A stretch of 64,000 nt of DNA, from assembly GCA_034440575.1 (NCBI GenBank), contig JAOTOL010000909.1:62001-126000 (forward strand). The letters are read 5' to 3'. The notes beneath the pieces were generated by a model. It searched no databases and was not told the origin of the DNA. It saw only the letters and a program-made list of their open reading frames with translations. Positions 1 through 38,299 of this stretch are shown one piece after another. The DNA comes from Imbricaverruca yamaguchii (taxonomy: Eukaryota; Arthropoda; Thecostraca; Neoverrucidae). Within the stretch, counting starts at the first letter, position 1, and every line of letters begins with the position of its first letter. Made by a program: the position numbers and the translations under genes.

Positions 1-329
1 TGGTGCATTTCTTTAGTCAATGACGGCGCGTATCGATGGCCCATAGCAGCTCCCTTTGTCTGTTCGAGCATTGAATCGCCAAATATTACCGAATTGATCG
101 TAAAATGTGCTGCATAAATTTGCTGCAGTCAGGTACGCTGAGGTAGAACATGTACATCTTTCACGAATGGCCTTTTATGGGCGCCATGATTTAGTGCCAT
201 CACCTATCGCCTCCCAACGCGACATGCTGCCATAAATGTTAGCCACGTCCATTGCAAACGCAATGCGTCCTAGCAGACACTCAACATAAGCTGCCAGAAC
301 CTGATTTGGATTACATTTTAAAAAATGGG
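1..329. other. Unassigned flank
   Basis: Single-copy-looking sequence at the window edge. No coding exon, RNA gene or repeat was recognised on either strand. Confidence 0.4.
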
Positions 330-652
330 AGAAAGTTAGTCCGAATTCTTGTTGCGTGGCTTTATGGAGCAGGATTATACTGCTAAGCAGAGCTTGTTGG
401 GTGAACTCTGGCCAAACCACCCGATCTACGGATACCAGCTCAATGGCATAACTTTGGCCGAAACTAACGCACCATCAAAGCAGCGACACGCCGTCCCGAC
501 AGCTCGTCCCCAACCTTTCCGGATCAGTTGCTAACTGACCCTCTCAGCCGGGGGCTAAATGCGAGAAAGCGAAGCGACTCGAACCATACCGTCCCAAGCC
601 AGGGGAGACCAGAGCAGGCCAGTGCTCTAACTAACTGAGCTACCAGGGCGAC
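330..652 (-). mobile_element. tRNA-derived SINE, family A, copy 1
   Basis: The reverse strand has a tRNA-like head near 652 (GGTAGCTCAGTTAG, then GGTTCGAGTC, resembling pol III A and B boxes). It is followed by a body with GCATTTAGCCCCCGGC and a 3' part with AAGCTCTGCTTAGCA. Copies with the same order lie at 4895-5208 and 22786-23110, which marks a dispersed family. This copy has several substitutions and looks old. It lies downstream of the scavenger receptor gene. Confidence 0.8.
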
Positions 653-809
653 GAGCCTTCTCCTGTGTTCTCCAAATGTGCCGATATATATCGAAGATTA
701 GATACTCAGATCCTGCTCATGAACCAGGACAGTTTATCAAGCGGATCTCCGCAAACATGTAGTGGTACGTCACCCGGGAAGCTGTCAGGGCGCCCGTAAA
801 GTTCTGGAA

Positions 810-2172
810 CACACTGGACATGCTGGAATGTGGCAGCACACTGGACATGCTGGAATGTGGCAGCACACTGGACATGACTGGTGATATGGCAGCACACTGG
901 ACATGACTAGTGACGTGGTGATGTGTCGGCACACTGGACATGACTGGTGATGTGGCGGCACACTGGACATGCTGGAATGTTGCAGCACACTGGACATGAC
1001 TGGTGATGTGGCAGCACACTGGACATGACTGGTGATGTGGTAGCACACTGGACATGACTGGTGATGTGGCAGCACACTGGACATGACTGGTGATGTGGCA
1101 GCACACTGGACATGCTGGATGTTGCAGCACACTGGACATGACGGTAAACTGGTGATATGGCAGCACACTGGACATGACTGGTGATGTGGCAGCACACTGG
1201 ACATGACTGGTGATGTGGCAGCACACTGGACATGACTGGTGATGTGGCAGCACACTGGACATGACTGGTGATGTGGCAGCACACTGGACATGACTGGTGA
1301 TGTGGCAGCACACTGGACATGACTGGTGATGTGGCAGCACACTGGACATGACTGGTGATGTGGCAGCACACTGGACATGACTGGTGATGTGGCAGCACAC
1401 TGGACATGACTGGTGATGTGGCAGCACACTGGACATGACTGGTGATGTGGCAGCACACTGGACATGACTGGTGATGTGGCAGCACACTGGACATGACTGG
1501 TGATGTGGCAGCACACTGGACATGACTGGTGATGTGGCAGCACACTGGACATGACTGGTGATGTGGCAGCACACTGGACATGACTGGTGATGTGGTAGCA
1601 CACTGGACATGACTGGTGATGTGGCAGCACACTGGACATGACTGGTGATGTGGCAGCACACTGGACATGACTGGTGATGTGGCAGCACACTGGACATGAC
1701 TGGTGATGTGGCAGCACACTGGACATGCTGGAATGTTGCAGCACACTGGACATGACTGGTGATGTGTCGGCACACTGGACATGACTGGTGATGTGGCAGC
1801 ACACTGGACATGACTGGTGATGTGGCAGCACACTGGACATGACTGGTGATGTGGCAGCACACTGGACATGACTGGTGATGTGGCAGCACACTGGACATGA
1901 CTGGTGATGTGATATCACACTGGACATGACTGGTGACGTGACAGCACACTGGACATGACTGGTGATGTGTCGGCACACTGGACATGACTGGTGACGTGGT
2001 AGCACACTGGACATGACTGGTGACGTGGTAGCACACTGGACATGACTGGTGATGTGGCAGCACACTGGACATGACTGGTGATGTGGCAGCACACTGGACA
2101 TGACTGGTGATGTGGCAGCACACTGGACATGACTGGTGATGTGGTAGCACACTGGACATGACTGGTGATGTG
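810..2172. repeat. 29-bp minisatellite, about 47 units
   Basis: The core is ctggacatgactggtgatgt followed by ggcagcaca. Units differ by a few substitutions, and a shorter variant (tgctggaatg...) recurs at the left end and near 960, 1110 and 1720. The long open frames on the minus strand (up to about 540 codons) come from the repeat, which cycles through all three frames with period 29. They are not genes. Confidence 0.95.
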
Positions 2173-2380
2173 TCAGCGCCGGGGTGTTCTCATCACTTCT
2201 TGATATGTCGTGACGTCTTGTTGAACATTTCTTGTGCTGACACATCACCCATAGAGAAAACACGGCACCGTTCGCGCTTTGTGACAGCCGCGAGTCTCCG
2301 AGTTCGACAGCCGCGAGTCTTCGACTGATCGAGCCACGAACATGCAACAGCTGCAGGGCGACCACAAGCAATCGCCCTCC

Positions 2381-3391
2381 GTCGGCGACGTCCGCGTCCC
2401 CTGGTGGCGTCACCACTGTGCGGACGTTACTTTGGCGGCGGGTCGGCGACGTCCGCGTCCCCTGGTGACGTCACCACTGTGCGGACGTCACTTCGGCGGG
2501 TCGGGCGACGTCCGCGTCCCTGGTGACGTCACCACTGTGCGGACGTTACTTCGGCGGCGGGTCGGCGACGTCCGCGTCCCCTGGTAACGTCACCACTGTG
2601 CGGACGTTACTTTGCGGCGGGTCGGCGACGTCCGCGTCCCCTGGTGACGTCACCACTGTGCGGACGTTACTTCGGCGGCGGGTCGGCGACGTCCGCGTCC
2701 CCTGGTGACGTCACCACTGTGCGGACGTCACTTCGGCGGCGGTCGGCGACGTCCGCGTCCCCTGGTGACGTCACCACTGTGCGGACGTCACTTTGCGGCG
2801 GGTCGCGACGTCCGCGTCCACTTGGTGGGGTCACCACTGTGCGGACGTTACTTCGGCGGCGGGTCGGCGACGTCCGCGTCCCTGGTGACGTCACCACTGT
2901 ACCGACGTACTTTGGCGGCGGTCGGCGACGTCCGCGTCCCCTGGTGACGTCACCACTGTGCGGACGTCACTTCGGCGGCGGGTCGGCGACGTCCGCGTCC
3001 CCTGGTGACGTCACCACTGTGCGGACGTTACTTCGGCGGCGGGTCGGCGACGTCCGCGTCCCCTGGTGACGTCACCACTGTGCGGACGTCACTTCGGCGG
3101 CGGTCGGCGACGTCCGCGTCCCTGGTGACGTCACCACTGTGCGGACGTTACTTTGGCGGCGGGTCGGCGACGTCCGCGTCCCCTGGTGACGTCACCACTG
3201 TGCGGACGTTACTTTGGCGGCGGGTCGGCGACGTCCGCGTCCCCTGGTGACGTCACCACTGTGCGGACGTTACTTTGGCGGCGGGTCGGCGACGTCCGCG
3301 TCCCCTGGTGACGTCACCACTGTGCGGACGTTACTTCGGCGGCGGGTCGGCGACGTCCGCGTCCCCTGGTGACGTCACCACTGTGCGGACG

Positions 3392-3416
<25 letters not shown>
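2381..3416. repeat. 60-bp minisatellite, about 17 units, abutting the receptor stop codon
   Basis: Each unit contains a palindrome ggtgacgtcacc followed by actgtgcggacgt and ggcggcgggtcggcgacg. The last unit merges into the last coding exon of the scavenger receptor gene. The reverse complement of ggcggcgggtcggcgacgt encodes the final residues, and the TGA lies at 3394-3392. Fourteen of 17 units keep an intact TGACGTCA (the CREB/ATF consensus). On the receptor transcript this would be 3' UTR or downstream flank. Confidence 0.93.
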
Positions 3417-29288
<25,872 letters not shown>

Positions 29289-29339
29289 TGTCGTCGGCAC
29301 CCTCAGCCGCAGACTGGCGACGCGCCCTGCGGCAACTCC

Positions 29340-29965
29340 CGCTCCGCCCCTGCTGCCACCTAGCGGCGGGAGCGCAAACCATGGCGGGCGCCTGGCGGCC
29401 GCTCCGGATCCGCCCGTACTGCCACCTAGCGGCAGGAGCGCGAACCATGGCGGGCGCCGGGCGGTCGCTGAGGATCCGTTCTCTGCTGACACCTAGCGGC
29501 AGGAGCGCGAACCATGGCGGGCGCCGAGCGGTCGCTGAGGATCCATTCTCTCCTGCCACCTAGCGGCAGGAGCGCGAACCATGGCGGGCGCCGGGCGGTC
29601 GCTGAGGATCCGTTCTCTGCTGACACCTAGCGGCAGGAGCGCGAACCATGGCGGGCGCCTGGCGGTCGCTGAGGATCCGTTCTCTGCTGACACCTAGCGG
29701 CAGGAGCGCGAACCATGGCGGGCGCCTGGGGAAAGTTGAGGATCCGTTCTCTCCTGCCACCTAGCGGCGGGAGCGCGAACCATGACGGGCGCCTGGCGAC
29801 CGCTCCGCCCCTACTGCCACCTAGCGGAAATAACGCGAACTACGGCGGGCGCCTGGCGGTCGCTCCGACTCCGCCCCTGCTGCCACCTAGCGGCAGGAGC
29901 GCGAACCATGACGGGCTCCTGGGGACGCCGGATCCGTTCTCTGCTGACACCTAGCGGTAGGAGCC
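29340..29965 (-). promoter_or_regulatory. 67-bp tandem array with ten CTCF-like cores upstream of the receptor start
   Basis: Ten copies of ctgccacctagcgg or ctgacacctagcgg start at 29353, 29419, 29486, 29553, 29620, 29687, 29754, 29814, 29880 and 29944. In gene orientation this is CCGCTAGGTGGCAG (six copies) or CCGCTAGGTGTCAG (four copies), fitting the animal CTCF core CCRCNAGGTGGCAG exactly or with one mismatch. The array ends about 60 bp upstream of the ATG. Most units also hold an upstream ATG in a strong GCCATGG context. A role as a multi-site boundary or promoter element is inferred. Confidence 0.6.
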
Positions 29966-31880
29966 GGAACCATGGGTGAGGCAGTCGTCGCAGACGGCCA
30001 CACCACGCTACAGATGCGGCGGTACGGCCGCGTGGTATAGGATCCGCTCGTCTAGAACGGGCGAAAGGCCAGGTGCGAAGGAGCAATTTTTCCTAAAATG
30101 GGTCGGGACAACCAAGGGACGTTGGGCGAAAATCTACTTTTTCACGGTGGCTATTTCCTCGTCTGGTCGCGTCCCCCCTTTCCGTCAGCCCTGCGGTAAC
30201 CCATACCCCTACAACTGTTTTCACGATCATGCTAGATATGACGACATAACGGTGACAATATTTCCTGACTGGTCTTCCGGAGGGTCATAGGGCTGAGGAA
30301 CTTTGCATTGTAATGTGCTTGCACAATATTGTTTAGCACGATCGTCTGTGTTCCTCCAGGATGATATGCAATAATGTACATCAGGATGATATAGATTAGA
30401 TATATAATCCCGGAGACGATATATCTAATATATCATTACACCCGAAAATATAAAAATATGCACAAATTATCCATAGTATCTGCTATTCCTCTCGTCCGCA
30501 AGTTACTGCCATACGCGAATAACACGACGCACTCTCGCGTGGATAGAGCTGACGGCAGCACTGCAGTCAGCTACCGGTGGGAGCAGGCGCGTGCTACCAG
30601 TTCAAATCAGACGTCGCACGCGCTGTTCGAGGCCGCCTCAGCCGCTGCTGCCCTCATCCTGGCCGTCCCCAACCGACGTGTTCCCCCGTCACTATAAGGT
30701 CACCATAAGGCCACTGCGATGTCACTGTAATGACGGCTGCAATGATCGCTGCAAGGAGGGTTGCAATGGTCAAAGCCAACGAAGATTCTCGACGCATCAG
30801 CAAACCGAAGGTCAATGACTGAAAGATGCGGCATATATAAATGTAAGCATCTAGATGTGTGATGCATATCTAGCTGTGTTTGTGAGTCGCGAGGTAGCGC
30901 CGATTCATCTCGCCATGTATGGACGTCGGCTTGTTGGGACCAGTCTGGCACGCATCCTTGCAATTTGCTCCGTGCTATGCCCTTCGTCCCCCAGTAGATA
31001 GCGAGGTCTGATCACGAAGCCTACATCCCTGGGTGGCGATGCTAACCTATGCAATCCCGATAACTGTCATCATACCTGTGACCTGTCACGTCCTCAAATG
31101 CTGAACCAGTGCCCGCAGAACAACCGTATCACCAGTTCAGTGTCTTTGTCTGACAGCACTTTCGAATCATCTGTCTGGATATTTCTACGTCTGCTTTTCG
31201 GCTGTAACTGGAGCGTAACTACGGCAATGTCGCTAATACTGACACTGCGTTTGTTTGGCTTTTTGTGATGTGTTTATGTCCTTAGTCATTTGGTCTCAAG
31301 GGAGCATCATGTCTGGTGAAGGCCATGCCGCAACTCGATCAAACAGCTGGATTTGGGAAATAAATAGTACAGCACACCAAGATTTAACATAAGCGTGAAA
31401 TGAGGCATCGGAACAGTCACCACCGACGCTATCAATAATTGTATTGAAAGAGAAGAAACAATTCGAATTTTATTTCTCTGTTTAGATCTGAAGAGAATTA
31501 TATATTAATATGGGAACATTTTATCAATTCTATTTTTCTTCAAAATACATGCCTGCAATTGTGACGCGCACAAGACTTCTAAAAACAAACCTGAGCCCTC
31601 GTAAGTCGCTGAATATGATCGAGGTTTGGGTATTTCTATATTTATTAATGTATATTTGTATGCCTGCATCTTTTGCCTGTAATCAGTGTTAAGATGATTA
31701 GTCTAACTTCTTTGCCTGCACACTCAGTCATGATATTCAACGCTGTTAATGGTTCAGCTCATGGGTCGATCCAGCCAGCCCGTTGTCATTCAGCTTGGAT
31801 TGTGTAAGATTTAATAAATCGCTGACGCAAAATACCTGATTTGTATGGTTTAGGTGCAAGCTCTAGTTGAAAACAATACT
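29966..31880. other. Intergenic sequence between the divergent genes
   Basis: Mixed-composition sequence upstream of the receptor gene. Short runs such as gatatatctaatatatcatt near 30410 and small ca(a/g)tgat-type repeats near 30720-30780 are visible. No exon, RNA gene or element was recognised. Confidence 0.4.
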
Positions 31881-31884
31881 TTAA

Positions 31885-33245
31885 AAAAAAAATGTTCCCT
31901 ATTTTTCTCAAGAGCTTGAGAGATTTTTTGAGGATACACTGTGAACTTCATGCCTAGCTTCATGAAGTACACTAAATTTTTCCTCCACCCTTAACCTTAC
32001 ACAAAAAAAAAAAAAAAAAATTAAAAAAAAAAAACCAAATTCCCCCCGCCCCCCCCCGCCCCCCCCCCCATGTGCCCCAACGCCATAGCTACAAGCAGGT
32101 TTTCAGATTTGAAGCGATATGCAATGGGGGGGGGATGTGTGGTTTCCCCCCTATAGGGGAGGCGGGGAGTGTTTTTTGTTATTTGTTTAGAGGCTTTGGC
32201 TTTTTGATCTTAAAAAGAAAAAAACGTAAAGGAAACTAAAAAATTATATTTTGGGTTGGGAGAGGCGAGCTAGCTTGGTTATTATTATAGGGGGAAACCT
32301 AATTTTTCTTTTTTATTTTTTCCCCTCGGGCCCCCCCCCACCCCCGGCGCAAAACTTCGGCCCCTACTTTCCACACACCCAACCCTACCTCCCAAATTAA
32401 GGTCAAAAGCTTTTAAAAAAGTAAAAATTTAATAGTTGGATATTTTTTTTTATTTTTAATTGTTTTTTGGAAAAAAAGAAAAAAAAATACAGGACTAGGA
32501 GATAATATGTTACAATATAATAGTGGGGCAAAGGAAAGGGAAAAGAAAGGTTATGTTTAAAACTTATTAATTATTCAATAATTAAAAAATAAAAATAGAA
32601 AATTGTTATTTAAATTTTTTTTTTTTTTTTTATTATGTTTGGGTGAGAAAAGGGAAAAAAAAAAAACAAAAAAAAATAACTTACACCCACCACCAACACC
32701 AACCCCCCCCCAAAAACTGAAAAAGAGAAAGATAAGTTAATAGGAGAAAAAATAAAAAAAAAATTTAAGTTTTTGTCTTTTTTATTTTAAATTTAAAATA
32801 AAATAATATTAAAATGTTTGCCCCCCCTCCCCAAAAATTAAAAAGTTATGGAAAAGAAGGAAAACGATCTTTTCCCACCCCATTTTTTAACCAAAACCCA
32901 CAGGTAAGTTTTATTTTTTTTTTTTTTTTTTTTAAATTTTAATTATTTTTTAAAAAACTTTAAACAAGGCGAAACTCTGGGAAGAAAAAAACATAACATA
33001 ATTAAATTCAAAGCACATAAAAAATAAAAAAAAATAATTTTTTAATTAAAATTTTTAATTAAAAAAAAAAATATTATTACAGGAAAGAAGTTATTTTTCC
33101 CACCAGAAAAAAAGAAAAATAATACTTTAAAAAAAATAAAAAAAATGGGAAAAATATTTTTTTTTTTTAAAAAAAAAAAAATTTATAAATATTCCCAAAA
33201 AAAAACAAAAAAAAAAAGTAAGAAAAAAAGCAGGGCTTACACCAG

Positions 33246-33281
<36 letters not shown>

Positions 33282-35228
33282 AAAATTTAAAATTATAATC
33301 AAAAAAAAAAATTCTAAAAAAAAAATTAAAATAAAGAAAAAAAAAAAAACAAAAAAAAAAAAACAAAAGCAGAAAAAAAAAAAAAAAAAACGAGCAAAAA
33401 AAAAAGTGGAAAGAAAAAAAATAAAAGTTTTTTTAAAAAAATTAAAATTTTTAAAAACATTAGGCCAATATATCCAAAAACAAAAAAAAACTAAAAAGAT
33501 AGAAGATATTTAAAGGGTTGAGGAAAAAATTTAAAATTTTATATAAATGTTAAAATTTTAAAATAATATTCCAATCGTAAACATAAACAAAATTTCAATG
33601 GAACTGAAAAATAAAAATGAATTTTATTTAAAAAAAAATTTTTTTTTTTTTTAAAAATAATATAAATTAAAAAAAAAAAAAAAAAACTAAATAAAATAAA
33701 ATTTAATTTATTTTTTTAACTGAAAATGAAAAAGAAAAACCAATTACAATTAAAATTTTTATTTAAAAATCAAATTTTTAAAAAACCACCCACAAAAAAA
33801 AAAAAAAAATAAATTTTATTTTTAAAAAAAAAGAAAAAATGAAAAAAAAAAAAAAAAAAAAAAAAAAACTCCCAACCCTAAACTCCAAGGTACTCCAATC
33901 AAATTACCCAAAACAAAAAAAAAAACACAAAAAAAAAACACAGAAAAAACCTGAGAAAAAAAAAAAAAATAAAAAAAAAAAAAGAAGAAGAGATCAAGAA
34001 GCTTTACCGTGGATATATCAGGCACCTTTTTAAAAAAAAAATACAATATTAAATTAACTATTAAAAAAAAATTTTTATTTTTTATAGAGTTTTAAAAAGG
34101 TCTAAAAAAAGGTTTTAAAAATAAAAAACCCCGTAAAAAAAGAAAAAATTAAAAAAAATAAAAAAATTTTTATTAAAAAATTTTTTTTTCTCGGTCTATT
34201 CCAAGGAAACCAAAGGAGGTTTTATTAAAAGGTAATTTAACACTGGTAACACCAACCACAAAGCAGAAAACAAGGGAAAAAAATTCCCGAAAAAGAGGAA
34301 AATTAGGAAAATTTAGTGGTTGCTCTTGGGCTAATTGCTCTTTAAATATTTTAAAATTTTTTCTCAAAAATTATAAAATATAAATTAAAAAAAAAAATAC
34401 AAAAATTTAATTTATTTTTATTAATAAATATTAATTTTTTTTCTAGGAATGAAAAAAAAAACAATTTTTTTTCTGTAGTAGGAAAAAAAAAATAATTTCC
34501 CTTTCCCTTAAGTTCTACCTTCCCCCCCCTTTTTCCCGTTTTGTTGTTGCTTTCCTTTTTAATTTTTAATATAAAACTTTTTAATTTGTTACTTGTTACC
34601 TGGGGCCCCCTTCCCCCCCCCCCCCGACTTTTTTCTCCCCCAACTTAACTTACCTCCCCCCCCCCCCCCGAGTCCAATTAAATGGGCCTCAATGGGGCAG
34701 TTGTTGCACGGAAATTGTGGCGGATCTCCCCCGGAAAATAAAACCTCCCCCCTCGGAAGAAAAGCCCCAAATACAAAAAGCCACAAAAGGAGTTCTATGG
34801 CTTACATCAATTATTTTTATTATTTTTTATTTTTCTTTTTTTTTTTTTTATTATTTTAATTTGACCCTTTTTTTATTAATATAAATATCATATAAATAAT
34901 AATAAAAAAATTAACCCCGAAAAATTTAAAAAACAAAAAAAAAAAAAAAATGCCCCATAATTAAAAAACACAAAAAAAACCCAATTCCCCCCTGAAACTC
35001 CCCTCCACCCCCGTTTCTTCGCCGGGGGGAATTTGCTCTGGAATAGTCCCAAAAAAGATTAGGGAAAGAAACACCAGGGGAGTGTTCCAAGGAAAAAAAA
35101 CTGAAAAAGAAGGGAGACCCAAGAAAACACATTGAAAAAATAAAATTTTAAAATTTTTAAAAGGGGGGATATTTTTGGGGTTAAATTTTAATTAAATTTA
35201 AAAGAGGCAAAAAAAATGCAAAAAATAA

Positions 35229-35260
<32 letters not shown>

Positions 35261-35555
35261 TAAAAAAAAATTAAAAAAAAAACAACAACAAAAAAAAAGT
35301 AGAAAAAAAAAAAAACAAAAAAAAGGTTATAAAATTTTTAAAAATTTTTTAAAAATTTTTTATTTGTTTTTTTTTTTTTAAATTTTTTCAAACTGCTTTT
35401 AAATACAAGTTTTTTTATAAATTTTTTTTATAAATTTTAAAAAAAAAATTTTTTTTGCAATTGTTTGAGAATAGTTAATTTAAAAATTTAGAAGGACAAA
35501 GGTCGTTTTTATTAGTATTAAAATAATATTTTTTTTTTTTTTTTTTTTTTTATAT
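31885..35555. other. Homopolymer-rich, probably unreliable sequence
   Basis: About 3.6 kb made almost wholly of A, T, C and G runs with little complex sequence. Composition changes abruptly at both edges. Lysine- or phenylalanine-rich frames are meaningless. The pattern resembles unpolished or low-quality long-read consensus more than a biological repeat, since no period is visible. Confidence 0.7.
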
Positions 35556-35557
35556 AA

Positions 35558-36175
35558 GTAGTCGAGTATGGCATCAGAAGGCAACGATTTTATGGCGGAT
35601 AATTTGAAACCATTGTAAATTAATTCGCTAATGCAGAACATCTCATATACAAATAGAAGTAATACAATGTGCTAATTTAAGATAGAAATCCTGGAGTTAA
35701 GTGAAAAATGTCAGGGCTAGGTATATATAAAAGTAGTCGAATATGACGTCGGAAGACAGCTGATTGTATGTCAGTTTCTTTGATACCATTGAAAATGAAT
35801 TCGCTAACGTAGAACAGTCGATATTCAATTTAAAGAAATAGAATGTGATAATTCGAGACTCAAATATTGGAATTGAGTACAAAAGTGGCAGGGTTATATA
35901 TATATATATATAAAATAAGTTCTGCATGACACCAAAAGGCAGTTTATTTTATGCCGGCTTATTTGAGACCATTGGAAGATAGTTCGGTAATGTAGAACAT
36001 CTGATATACAATTTAAAGTAGTACGATGTGCTAATTTGGAACATAAATTCTGGAATTGAGTGCAAAAGTGACAGGTTTAAACCGTCAGGGAAGTTATTCA
36101 AGATGCTATCAAAATGTAGCACGTTCCATTTTCGCTTATTTAAAAACATCGTAAATTGTTAGCACATCACATAGA
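35558..36175. repeat. Degenerate 175-185 bp satellite, at least 3 units
   Basis: Units start near 35561, 35732 and 35915. Each has gtagtcgaatatgac-like, gataccattg-like, ttcgctaatgtagaaca, tatacaatttaaagta, atgtgctaattt and ggaattgagtgcaaaagtg blocks in the same order. A partial fourth unit follows about 36075. The length is nucleosome-like. Confidence 0.8.
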
Positions 36176-36179
36176 AGAT

Positions 36180-37240
36180 GCATGACGCGTTTTTATCACA
36201 AAATGCTTGGTGGCCAATTACTCCCTTTAGCTTTAATGACAAAGTGATAGGGTGAAACGACTTGATAATAAACGAACTACATATCATAAGAGAGCTTGTT
36301 TCAATGTTGTTCAAATTTGATCATTGGAAATCACTTGCACTTTCTCTAGAAACCAGAATATAGCATTAATCATGGCAAGCCCACCCTGGTGGTGTTCTTT
36401 CACAAACACACCACCAGAGCGGCGCCACCGGTATTGTGTCAGCTCATGACCCCTAACGGTCACAGAACGGCCAGGACATTAGGTCACGCCCCCACCCAAC
36501 CCAATTAATTTGCGCTTGCTCATTACCTTCGTCTATTGTACCATTTTTTCTTTTCTTATTCTTTTTCCTTCGTTTTTCTTCTTTTTCTTCTTTTCTCTTC
36601 GTTTTTTTCTTCTTTTCTAAAATTAAATTTTGAATGAGCCGCCACCCAAGATCAGCTGACCAGGAGCGCCTGATTACCCTAATATATTTTGTAAACGTCC
36701 GTCTATGTTCTTGGCTTCTGATGTCCATGCCCTATTCTTGTGGAATGCCAGCTCAGTGGGGTGGAAGGGGTTTGTACCATCATTGCCTTTGCAACGATGC
36801 TTCATATTGTAAGGATCCCGCGTGTCAGTACCCAATTCAGTAGTTTTGAATGCGCGCACATCCACCTGGGTGAGTATGATTTAACTGGTCAAAACACCTG
36901 GGTAGAGTATAAAAAGACCTTTTTTCAGATGGCCAAAACTATACGGTGGCGTGGCACGTGTTGAAATGGTCATATGGTGATGTTGAGGGTGTTTTTAAAT
37001 GGCCGAATGGTGGATTACTGCTCCGTATTGCCATGCCACGTCTTGAACCATGCGCCATAATAGGTCATGTCATGCCAGCATTGCTTCTGTTGCTTCGAGC
37101 ACTCAAACGTCTACGATAATCGAAGGTGCCATAGGGTTCTGCATATGCACCGAATTGCATCACACAAATTCTGCATAAAAGTTGTCACTTTTCATGGAGT
37201 CAAACACAAAATCTCCCCGATTGCCATCCCGATGTCCTGT
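36180..37240. other. Intergenic, no gene seen
   Basis: Contains a T/C-rich stretch at 36545-36620 and a short ggccaaa/atggtcatatgg theme near 36925-37010. No exon of either gene fits. Confidence 0.4.
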
Positions 37241-37254
37241 CGAGCGAGCAAAGG

Positions 37255-38282
37255 GGACTGTGTGGGCGACTGTGCTGCTAGATCTGCTGCAGGCTGTGTC
37301 GGTGTCTGTGCTGCTAGATCTGCTGCAGGCTGTGCCGGTGCCTGTGCTGCTAGATCGGCTGCAGGCTGTGCGGGTGACTGTGCCGCTAGATCTGCTGCAG
37401 GCTGTGTCGGTGTCTGTGCTGCTAGATCTGCTGCAGGCTGTGCCGGTGCCTGTGTTGCTAGATCGGCTGCAGGCTGTGCCGGTGACTGTGCTGCTAGATC
37501 TGCTGCAGGCTGTGCCGGTGCCTGTGTTGCTAGATCGGCTGCAGGCTGTGTCGGTGCCTGTGCTGCTAGATCTGCTGCAGGCTGTGCCGGTGCCTGTGTT
37601 GCTAGATCGGCTGCAGGCTGTGCCGGTGCCTGTGCTGCTAGATCTGCTGCAGGCTGTGCCGGTGACTGTGTTGCTAGATCGGCTGCAGGCTGTGTGGGCG
37701 ACTGTGCTGCTAGATCGGCTGCAGGCTGTGCCGGTGACTGTGCTGCTAGATCTGCTGCAGGCTGTGCCGGTGACTGTGCTGCTAGATCTGCTGCAGGCTG
37801 TGCCGGTGACTGTGCTGCTAGATCGGCTGCAGGCTGTGCCGGTGACTGTGCTGCTAGATCGGCTGCAGGCTGTGCCGGTGCCTGTGCTGCTAGATCGGCT
37901 GCAGGCTGTGCGGGTGTCTGTGTTGCTAGATCGGCTGCAGGCTATGCCGGTGCCTGTGCTGCTAGATCTGCTGCAGGCTATGCCGGTGCCTGTGTTGCTA
38001 GATCTGCTGCAGGCTGTGCGGGTGACTGTGCTGCTAGATCTGCTGCAGGCTGTGCCGGTGCCTGTGCTGCTAGATCTGCTGCAGGCTGTGCCGGTGCCTG
38101 TGTTGCTAGATCGGCTGCAGGCTGTGCCGGTGCCTGTGCTGCTAGATCGGCTGCAGGCTGTGCCGGTGACTGTGCTGCTAGATCTGCTGCAGGCTGTGCG
38201 GGCGACTGTGCTGCTAGATCTGCTGCAGGCTGTGCGGGCGACTGTGCTGCTAGATCGGCTGCAGGCTGCGCGGGCGTCTGAT
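37255..38282. repeat. 36-bp minisatellite, about 29 units
   Basis: The unit includes tgctgctagatctgctgcag and gctgtgccggtgcctg, with a gatcg/gatct variant and ccggtg(a/c)c variants. The period is 12 codons, so frames of 384-406 codons stay open on both strands. No start context, splice signals or unique domains support a protein. Confidence 0.96.
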
Positions 38283-38299
38283 GTGTGGCCAGAAAATTC

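Noticed and set aside
717..2416. Minus-strand frames of 320-543 codons
   Set aside because: They translate the 29-bp minisatellite, which cycles through frames; there is no unique sequence or splice support.
33127..35132. Small frames rich in Phe or Lys
   Set aside because: Translation of homopolymer runs in the unreliable block.
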